From Klebsormidium nitens (lineage: Eukaryota > Streptophyta > Klebsormidiophyceae > Klebsormidiales > Klebsormidiaceae), in assembly GCA_000708835.1 (NCBI GenBank), contig DF237796.1, positions 5,072 to 29,277 on the forward strand: a stretch of DNA of 24,206 nucleotides. The letters run 5' to 3'. The stretch's first letter is position 1, and every line of letters begins with the position of its first letter. Under the pieces are notes generated by a model, which ran no database searches, had not been told where the DNA came from, and saw only the letters and a program-made list of their open reading frames with translations. The translations under genes and the position numbers were made by a program. Of this stretch, positions 10,378 through 17,240 are shown in pieces.

Positions 10378-11519
10378 TTAACACACTGCTGCGTGGCACC
10401 TGTAGAAGGCCTTGGATGGCCCGTTTCTGCTATAGACCAGATAGCCGCGCACGCATTTCCTGGAGAAGAGTGCGCCCGCCCCGCTATCCAGCAGTAGAAG
10501 GTGGTGACTCTTAAGTGCACCGTGAACACATCCTCGCCCATGGCCTCGACCCGAAGAACATAGGCCTCTGGATGGTCCGTTTGGTATCGCCGTAGCAGGC
10601 GGTTCGTCTCGACGCCCGTCAGAGGCCGTTGCGTGCGGCCTCTTTCCACAAACGTCCCCCGCACCCCCCGAGTCGATGCCTCAGTTGACGGGGCGCCGAG
10701 AGATGGACGCCGCCGGCTCCTCCCGTTGATTGTAAACCGCCAGAAGGTTGCTGTCGGTTTTTGTGGCAGCCACTACCTCTGCCGCCCCATAGAAGCCGAT
10801 TAGATGGTCGCCGATGTTGCAAGAGCTTCCCGCTGCGGGAGCGAGGGGGCGGCCCGACCCCTTCTTCTCGGAGTGAAGGGTTTGCCAGTTCTGGAAGCAG
10901 CTGTAGACCGTCGAATCAATGAGGCATCCCTCGACGAGGACGCCCCCCTTGTTCCCCTCGTAGAACAGGAACTCGCAGCTCCGGCGCAGCGCCTCGGGAG
11001 GCTTCTCAAGGAAGTGGGCAAGAGCTTTCTTCAGCTCCCGCCGCGCGGACGAATCCTCCAAGTAGAACCCTTGCAGGCAAACATGCGCGCTGTACTTGAA
11101 ACTCCCGCTTCTGCACCTTCCGTGAGCGGTCGCCACCTGGAAGGTGATGGATTCGGCCGGGAGCAGGAGCACCAGCTCGAAACCCGCGGAGCACGATCTG
11201 GCAATGCTGAAACCGCTCCCCGAATTCCCCGTCATCTCGTCCTCCCACCGTGTAGTCGATATCGACGTATAACTTGGAAGGCGTCAGTGGCGTCGACGCA
11301 CTCGTAGTGATTTGGGGTCTCCCCAGCTGCCTGAAGCTGCTTCAAGTAGTTCACAAACGCCCGAGAGTCCGAAAAGCTCGAAAAGCTCTTGAACCCTCCC
11401 GAGTCGCTCAGGTCGCAGGATCCGATCAGCGAGTGGGCGTTTGCCTGCTGGTGCTGAACGGCCGCCGCCTTCTTTGGGAACCAAGGCTGGCCCAGAAAGT
11501 CCTCGTGCGGCAGGTGATG

Positions 11520-11946
11520 CTGCGACCATAGCAGAGATGTTCATCAGACCGACGTGCATGTGTAGGTGCCTTCTTGGATCTGAGAACGCATGCATTCATT
11601 CTAGTGTGGCAGTGAGGCATAAAAGTCAGACGGACTCAGGCCATGCGAGTTCCCTGCGAGGTATTGAGGGCCCCCCCATTGCGTCTGCAGTCGAAAGGCC
11701 GGGAACGAAAATGGATTCTAATACTTAAGCATTTTGATATGTGGAATACGATTTGTTCCCGTGGACTTGGGGGGAGAGATTCGAATCTGCGCTGGCTTTC
11801 AAGTTCCGTGCCATGTTAGCATCTTGAAGCCGTCTCCCAAGGACTGTTGCACGGCCCACATCTCTTGGGTGCAGATTCTCAACCTAGGTCACGGTCAGCA
11901 TGCCATGGAACCGACATGGGATTGGAGGAGGGAATCGCCCCCCCAC
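11520..11946 (-). other. putative intron of the primase remnant
   Basis: The minus-strand donor GTGGGG is at 11946 and the acceptor GGTCGCAG ends at 11520. Joining leaves phase 0 (GQLPQ to HHLPHED). It contains one diverged member of the palindromic repeat family at 11700-11761. The join depends on frame continuity alone, so it is less certain than the introns of the RRM gene. Confidence 0.5.
11700..11761. repeat. palindromic element, copy D (diverged)
   Basis: CGGGAACGAAAAT at the left faces ATTTGTTCCCG at the right, with GATTC and GGAATAC next inside. This is the same layout as the better-preserved copies near 12355-13414. The left arm has diverged from CGGGAACAAAT. It sits in the putative intron of the primase remnant. 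Confidence 0.65.
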
Positions 11947-12354
11947 CTGAGGCAGTTGCCCCACTTCGAGTGCTGCGAAGCCCTCGTCGTCGACAGCTGC
12001 GTGGCAAGTTGCAGCTTCTAGCAACGGGCTGGCGGCGGAGTTGTCTTGGAAGTCCTCGTCGCAGCGCTCCTCGAGGTTGTCGGTAGACTCGACGCTGTCG
12101 ACGCGGTCAGCTGAAGACGGGCTGCTGACTGAGGAACTTCCAGGGATCGGCGCTTGGTGCAGGCTCATGAATGCCTGCATAAAAATAATAGGCGATCATA
12201 TAGGGACATGAAGCGGAGCGTCATCTCGCCGTTCCACTGCGAGCGGCCAGAAAGATGGCCGTTTGGCATTTAGCGGGCCCCAAAAAGCACCTAAAGCGCA
12301 CTCGTTCCTCAACAGACACGGAAGGGACCTCGCGGGAATCATATCGTGCCTGAG

Positions 12355-12430
12355 ATCGGTCGGGAACAAATATTGATTCCATTTCCATAGATGTCTTAAT
12401 ATTTGGAATACGATTTGTTCCCGCGCCGAT
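12355..12430. repeat. palindromic element, copy A
   Basis: The outer arms are ATCGG and CCGAT. Then comes a one- versus two-base bulge, then a perfect 11-base arm CGGGAACAAAT paired with ATTTGTTCCCG, and inner partial pairing of TGATTCC with GGAATA. The centre of about 30 bases is unpaired. Downstream a second small inverted repeat, GGATGCAC with GTGCATCC, follows at 12431-12463. No coding capacity. Confidence 0.85.
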
Positions 12431-12631
12431 GGATGCACCCGGAATTGATAGGTCTTGTGCATCCAAGTCAATCTGGATGTGTTCAAAAAAAGGCGTTCAA
12501 ATACAGGCGACAGATGAGGGGTGCCAGATTCAAAACATCGTCTAGAGAATCTTCTGGTGTGCAACTTTGGCCGAACGGGCCTGGATCTCAGCAGTCAGCG
12601 AAGAGAGCCAGGGCGGGTTGTTCGATTTGAG

Positions 12632-12710
12632 ATTGGCCGGGAACAAATATTGATTCCATTCCTACATATGTCTTAATACTATCTGGGATACGATTTGTTC
12701 CCGTGCCAAT
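12632..12710. repeat. palindromic element, copy B
   Basis: This has the same design as copy A, but the outer arms are ATTGG and CCAAT, so a C-G pair in A is a T-A pair here. The core arm CGGGAACAAAT with ATTTGTTCCCG is unchanged. The centre differs more from A than the arms do. The similarity to A continues for about 50 bases past the right arm (GATAGGTC, GTGCATCC, AGTCAATCT). Confidence 0.85.
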
Positions 12711-13061
12711 GGCTGCATCCGGTACTGATAGGTCATGTGCATCCGAGTCAATCTTGATGCGCTTGATATGTGCCAAGATGCAGTCACGACGCAAACAAGC
12801 TTGTACATAGTAGCATCTCCAACACGGGCTGCTGACTGAGAAACTTCCAGGGATTGGCGCTTGGTGCAGGCTCATGAATGCCTGCATAAAAATAATAGGC
12901 GATCATATAGGGACATGAATCGGAGCGTCATCTCGCCGTTCCACTGCGAGCGGCCAGAAAGATGGCCGTTTGGCATTTAGCGGGCCCCAAAAAGCACCTA
13001 AAGCGCACTCGTTCCTCAACAGACACGGAAGGGACCTCGCAAGAATCATATCGTGAATAAG

Positions 13062-13137
13062 ATCGGTCGGGAACAAATACTGATTCCATTTCCATAGATG
13101 TCTTAATATTTGGAATACGATTTGTTCCCGCGCCGAT
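13062..13137. repeat. palindromic element, copy A' (in unit 2)
   Basis: This is the counterpart of copy A in the second tandem unit, with arms ATCGG/CCGAT and CGGGAACAAAT/ATTTGTTCCCG intact. It exists because of the 707-base duplication and so is not an independent insertion. Confidence 0.85.
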
Positions 13138-13338
13138 GGATGCACCCGGAATTGATAGGTCTTGTGCATCCAAGTCAATCTGGATGTGTTCCCAAAAAGG
13201 CGTTCAAATACAGGCGACAGATGAGGGGTGCCAGACTCAAAACATCGTCGAGAGAATCTTCTGATGTGCAACTTTGGCCGAACGGGCCTAGATCTCAGCA
13301 GTCAGCGAAGAGAGCCAGAGCGGGTTGTTCGATTTGAG

Positions 13339-13414
13339 ATTGGCCGGGAACAAATATTGATTCCATTCCTACATATGTCTTAATATCTGGGATACGATTT
13401 GTTCCCGTGCCAAT
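13339..13414. repeat. palindromic element, copy B' (in unit 2)
   Basis: This is the counterpart of copy B in the second tandem unit, with arms ATTGG/CCAAT intact. Its centre is three bases shorter than that of B. Arms are preserved while the centre has changed since the duplication. Confidence 0.85.
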
Positions 13415-13530
13415 GGCTGCACCCGGTACTGATAGGTCATGTGCATCCGAGTCAATCTTGATGCGCTTGATATGTGCCAAGATGCAGTCACGACGCAAAC
13501 AAGCTTATACATAGTAGCATCTCCAACATA

Positions 13531-13866
13531 CCGTTGCAGCATCCAAATATAATTCGCCGCTTGCATAAGGCATGGCCGAAGGGCGGCCCACTTGCATAAG
13601 GCTTCATACTAGTTAGTCATCACGATTCATTGACTCGGAGCTTCGGACACAGTCTGATTCATATCTGATACTGCGGAGTCTGAATATTACTGAGAACTCC
13701 CGAATCCTGCATCGGAAGCTACTTAGAAGCTGAAAGTCGATCGAAAAGATTTGATTGCGTCACTCCGTTAGTGAGTGTATCATTCTTCAGGAACAAGCAT
13801 CCGACATTTGAAGCAACCGTTGCCATTAACCTGAACTTCACGACCCTACTAAAAACTTAATAAGTA
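13531..13866. other. intergenic, 3' flank of the 217-aa gene
   Basis: This lies between the tandem duplication and the stop codon of the minus-strand gene. The only structure I notice is a short direct repeat, CTTGCATAAGGC, at about 13560 and 13590. It probably contains the 3' UTR of the minus-strand gene. No gene is seen. Confidence 0.4.
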
Positions 13867-15766
13867 CTATGCACAGTCGAGCAATTGATGTACCTGGCCT
13901 TGCTCGTCGACACCTGTCTGCTCCTGGCTGCATCCGAGAGCACGCGCTGCGAATCCGTCTTGAGGGCCCACTTCCTGCAAATATCATCAGTCATCGTCAA
14001 GGCTGGGGACCAGGCCGCCATGTGATGCACACACAGAAAGATGCGCAATGCTAGCGCGCACATGTGGGCCTTCAACTAGTACGTATTGTATCTGCATCTT
14101 GGTGAAGTCACTAACTGCAAGCTCTATGCTGCAAGTACGATCGCATATATTCACCTCTGGAAGCAGTCGTGGGGACAGCAGATGCTCTTTCTCAGAGTCT
14201 TGCGAGAAGATGATGCGGCGACGCTTCCTGTCAAGCGCTGGCCCTGTCAATATCATGGGGCCAAGGTCCTCTTTGAGTGAAGCTTCGTTTGACAACTTGC
14301 CCACACCACCGTGATGCTGCTCAACCAAGGGGCGGCAAGACGGAGCCACCTATGAAATATGACAATTGCGGGATGTTAAATCTGGATGCAAGCCAACCCC
14401 AATGAGCAGCCATTAGCAAAGGGTGTTGCAGCGCATACAGCCATGTAGGATGAGCCTCAAAAACTTGGTGTTCATGCTTCAATGAAGTTAGAACACCCAT
14501 CATAGCATGACAACCAGCTGCAACAAGTCACTGTCAAGCTTGCACAAACAGCCGCCTTCATGCTTCCGTTCTTACCTTGCGTATGCACGGTGGTGGTGTG
14601 CTAAACCCCTTCTTGAAAGCGCTGCCAGAGGTCCAAGGGAACGGAGAGGTAGGTGAAAACCCCTGGACAAGTATAAAGGGGGACGAGAGAAAGTGAAGGT
14701 GCTCGTGCGTCAGCCGTGCCTGAGATCGATCGGGAACAAATATTGATTCCATTTCTATAGATGTCTGAATATCTGGGATAGGATTTGTTCTCGACATGTT
14801 CATGAGCCCCGCAGCAACTGGTCTAGAGACACATTTTATGAATGCAAGGTCACGCTAGACTGCACTCTGCCAGGATGCTAGAAGCAGACTAAAGCGCGGC
14901 TAGAATCCAACTGCGAAGTCCCTGATAGTTTGACCCCATGTATATGGACTTGGGATAGAGCAGGGCTTGCCAAACACATTGAAGCAATGTGTGAGAAACT
15001 CACCGGAGGGCGGATCTTCTTGCTCTTCTCAAGACGTTTCGGCAGTTGAGCTGGGCTGAGACTGTTTTCATTTGTGAGAGCCCGGTAGAAGTTCGGGCCT
15101 TGGATGCTTGCGGAGTCTCTATCATTCAAGAAATCCTCTAAAGAACGTCCAGACTTGGACCCGTCAACAGGCCGATCAGCGTACTCAACACCTTCAATGT
15201 CCTCGCCTTCGGTTTCTTCAGAAGCAGATGAGCCGCTGGAGAAGAGAAAAACAGGCGCACGTCAGCTGACTGTTGACCAGGGTTGGCATGAACAGCGGAT
15301 GGCATTTTGATGTCAGCTCTCATGCAGCTTATCAGTCTATGACCTGCAATTGAGCTGGCAGCGCTACTAGCCAGCAGCCAGCTGAGATTCAGCTCAAAGC
15401 CCCCCATCTCTGCTAGCAGGATGGGCGACGCACCCCGCTGCCTGACTACGCTAAGCAGTCTTGCTGACTTTCCTGACAGATGCATGAGCTGCCTGCTTAC
15501 TGGTTTTTCCATTCTCATGAAGCCACAAGAGCTAGGCCTTGCAGACCCCGAGATCAAATCTTATTGAAGGCTCCTATTTGGCATGCAAATTGAGGGAAAG
15601 AACTTCTTCCTGCAACCTTCGCTAGGTGCAAAGAGCTATACTGTACTGACAAAGAGGCCATTCAAAAAGAAGCGTTTCCACAATCGATGCAAAGCCAGAG
15701 GTCACAAACACACAATGCAGCTAGCAGCGCTTACCTTTCCCAGTGGAAATGCAGGTTGGAAGCCAT
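13867..15766 (-). CDS. hypothetical hydrophilic protein, five exons, 217 aa
   Basis: Proposed minus-strand exons are 15766-15735, 15235-15004, 14662-14576, 14349-14155 and 13974-13867. All introns are GT-AG (donors GTAAGC, GTGAGT, GTAAGA, GTGAAT; acceptors CTCCAG, GTCCAG, TCATAG, TTGCAG). Phases agree and the sum is 654 bases ending in TAG. The protein starts MASNLHFHWES. It continues with an acidic Ser/Glu/Asp stretch (about residues 12-40), a basic KRLEKSKKIRPP segment, a Pro/Ser/Phe segment (GFSPTSPFPW), and a basic KRRRIIFSQD near the centre of exon 4. I see no membrane segment, signal peptide or known domain, and I do not recognise the family; it looks largely disordered and possibly nuclear. 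The intron between exons 2 and 3 carries palindromic copy C. The multi-junction phase agreement is the main evidence. The last exon is the least certain. Confidence 0.7.
14731..14793. repeat. palindromic element, copy C
   Basis: The left arm CGGGAACAAAT is intact and the right arm reads ATTTGTTCTCG. The inner sequence TATTGATTCCATTTCTATAG closely follows copy A. The outer arms seen in A and B are degraded here. It lies inside an intron of the minus-strand 217-residue gene, well away from the tandem duplication, and so shows that the element has dispersed independently. Confidence 0.75.
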
Positions 15767-15923
15767 TGCTCGCAGCTCGTAATTGCGGCTTCAATGGTGG
15801 TGCTCTCTGCCGGCTATTTTGATGGCGCTGCTCCTATAATGCCGACGGCTTGGAGCTAGTGTACTGGAGCTCAACTTTGGCAGCTCAATGTCCGGTTCGA
15901 TGCTGGTGTCGACCCCAGATCAA

Positions 15924-16135
15924 GGGGCGGTGTCAAAACACATTTCCAGTGACAACCGGTTCTCCGCACGGGCCGACCCCCCCGGGGGGGGGTGTGGTAG
16001 CTGGTTTGGCCACTCAGGGGGGGCAGTTTTACACTCTATATGACCCCCCTGGTGGGCTGGGGAAAGGGGGGGCTGGCCCCTGGCGAAAATTGCGGAGAAC
16101 CGGTTGCATTTTGAAAGGTGTTTTGACACGGCCCC
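15924..16135. mobile_element. MITE-like element, 45-base terminal inverted repeats
   Basis: The left end starts GGGGCGGTGTCAAAACAC and continues to AACCGGTTCTCCGCA (15924-15968). The right end, read on the other strand, starts GGGGCCGTGTCAAAACAC and continues to the same AACCGGTTCTCCGCA (16135-16091). The 212-base element has no coding capacity, and its middle is rich in G and C runs. It is flanked by CAA on both sides (15921-15923 and 16136-16138), a possible 3-base target duplication. GGG-starting ends and a 3-base duplication recall PIF/Harbinger-derived MITEs, though these normally duplicate TTA or TAA. It sits about 160 bases upstream of the start codon of the minus-strand 217-residue gene, in its likely promoter or leader. 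Confidence 0.8.
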
Positions 16136-16369
16136 CAAGCAGGCTGCGCACAGTTGCTGATGCCCAAGGCTGTGGAGCTGCCCTCCACCACCTAACCAGC
16201 TCAAATTGCTGGAAGCCGGCTTCCACCCTGGCAGATTAGGCCGGCAGTGTCAGAGTATTCTATGGTGAAAAGCGAAGCTAGTCAGATGTGACGCTGAGAC
16301 TGGAGAGAATGCTTGTTGCGGCTTGCTCCAATTTGTGCATCTGCAAGGGCCAAGACTAAGCAATCAACC

Positions 16370-16483
16370 ATGGCTCCAGCCACAGAAGAACAGGTCCCGG
16401 CCGCACAGGCACCACCCACAGAGGACGGTGCAGCAAGTCAGGACGCACAGGAGACAGCTCGGCGATCTTGCTCTTTGCCTTGA
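16370..16483 (+). CDS. short ORF, possible truncated first exon, 37 aa
   Basis: ATG in a good context (AACCATGGC) opens a 37-codon frame. It is rich in Ala, Pro, Glu and Gln (MAPATEEQVPAAQ, then DGAASQDAQETARR) and ends at TGA. The composition is unlike the neighbouring sequence and resembles the disordered N-terminus of a real protein. The dispersed repeat R1 begins within about 20 bases of its end. It could therefore be the first exon of a gene interrupted by that insertion, or chance. No family is recognised. Confidence 0.25.
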   Translation: MAPATEEQVPAAQAPPTEDGAASQDAQETARRSCSLP

Positions 16484-16499
16484 GCTGCACTCTAACGAC

Positions 16500-17150
16500 G
16501 GGGCCAGCTCGGATGGATGCTGGGAAGGAGACGTTCGGAACTTCGGACCTTGGTTGGGGCGGTGGATGCTGGAAATAAGAATTTACGTTCAGAAATTTGG
16601 AATTTATAGGCCCGCATTGCTGCCACACGGGACGGTCCGGTCGGGACGGTCCGATCAGAAAGCCCCAATCGTCTACGTATACAGAGGCAAACTCCGGAAT
16701 TTTGATTGAGCTTCCACGTGGTGGAATCAGGTGGAATGTGAGGGCCGCGAGGCCTGGCTTGCGTCCACGTGTATGTCCAGAACTGTCCAAATGCCGTGCG
16801 TATATGGCTTGGGGATTTTGAACTGTCCCGCTCGGGAGCAGAGCGGGTCGGGACCAACTTCAACTTGTTCAATTTTCAAAAATGTCGGCTTATATCCGGC
16901 TACCCATCAATTCAGTCGGCCTTTTTTTTCATATATGTGCATTTAGTCGGCCACATAGCGGCAAGTCGCCTATTTTTGAGCATTTTTGTCGGCGTCTAAG
17001 CCGGGTACTTCGCCCTTTTGTCGGCTTTTCGAAAATTTGAGTGTCCCCGGGATAACTAGAGGCCGGCTTATGCCGACCCCTAGTCGGGACGGAACCCTTA
17101 GCCGGGACGGTCGGGGGGACACGTGGCGGCATGGGAGTGGGTAGTTTTAT
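16500..17150. repeat. dispersed repeat R1
   Basis: This shares several ordered blocks with 22090-22560 in the same orientation: GATGCTGG(G/A)AAT..GA..TTTA near 16567, GGCCCGCA at 16610, CGGGAC(G/A)GTCCG, GGGCCGCGA near 16741, GTGCGTCCACG-like near 16762, AGCAGAGCGGGTC at 16840, and GGGGGGACACGTGGCGGCA at 17114. It is longer than R2, with additional GTCGGC-rich sequence at 16880-17060, including the near palindrome GCCGGCTTATGCCGAC. There is no coding capacity. It ends about 100 bases upstream of the ATPase start codon and probably supplies part of that promoter region. Confidence 0.65.
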
Positions 17151-17240
17151 GCCGGATTTCACAATTGTAGCGGCAATAGTTCCTTGCAAGGAGGGACGGT
17201 CGTATGTTACAGTAGTAGACTAAGGGTCGCAGTTGCAAAC

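Larger units (their letters stand above)
10378..12180 (-). pseudogene. PrimPol-type primase with UL52-like zinc site, frames broken
   Basis: This is a remnant of an archaeo-eukaryotic primase-polymerase (PrimPol family), which makes primers and restarts stalled replication. An opening exon at 12180-11947 (ATG, 78 codons, Ser/Asp-rich) has a donor CTCAG then GTGGGG. An acceptor GGTCGCAG leads to a second exon from 11519. Along it run NHYECV before motif I, then motif I KLYVDIDY (11275-11252), motif II FKYSAHV (11100-11080), motif III LIDSTVYS followed by HSEKKGSGRPL (from 10923), and a zinc site with Cys at 10493, His at 10472, then CHAAVC at 10398-10381. The C-x6-H and C-x4-C spacing is that of the PrimPol zinc finger. 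A TAA follows at 10380. These parts lie in successive frames: shifts are needed near 11280, in 11250-11150, in 10720-10665 and near 10456. Four shifts argue for a dead copy, though unseen introns or assembly errors could account for some. No helicase domain is visible. Family assignment is strong; inactivity is probable. Confidence 0.8.
12119..12825. repeat. 707-base tandem duplication, unit 1
   Basis: This unit starts at GGGCTGCTGACTGA and is repeated almost base for base from 12826. It covers the first 21 or so codons of the primase remnant (minus strand, ATG at 12180), its upstream region, and palindromic copies A and B. Its last part, ending CATCTCCAACAC, joins directly to the start of unit 2, so the junction is a clean head-to-tail one. 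Confidence 0.9.
12826..13530. repeat. 707-base tandem duplication, unit 2
   Basis: This is a near-identical second copy of 12119-12825. It carries the primase start MQAFMSLHQAPIPG on the minus strand (ATG at 12887), which after about 21 codons runs into unit 1's distal sequence and no longer encodes primase. Differences are scattered substitutions and a few short indels, for example the removal of a few bases in the centre of palindromic copy B. The similarity ends near 13530, after CATCTCCAACAT. Confidence 0.9.

Noticed and set aside
10065-10440. Continuation of the minus-strand frame past the primase zinc site
   Set aside because: Primase similarity moves to another frame at about 10456 and ends at TAA 10380; the rest of this frame has no resemblance to the family.
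11765-11800. GATTCGAATC resembling a tRNA T-loop
   Set aside because: No acceptor stem, D-arm or anticodon arm can be found at the right distance on either strand.
12196-13271. Pairs of similar open frames (for example 12564-12196 and 13271-12903, minus)
   Set aside because: They repeat only because of the 707-base duplication and read through the palindromic elements; no protein family is recognised.
15138-15557. 139-codon minus-strand frame overlapping exon 2 of the 217-aa gene
   Set aside because: The exon frame with matching splice sites at 15235 and 15004 is different and explains the region better.
15850-16239. 129-codon plus-strand frame
   Set aside because: It runs straight through the inverted-repeat element at 15924-16135, and its content is the element's G and C runs.
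17184-17240. Upstream extension of the ATPase frame to 17184
   Set aside because: The extension has no ATG; the first ATG at 17241 starts a good transit-peptide-like sequence.
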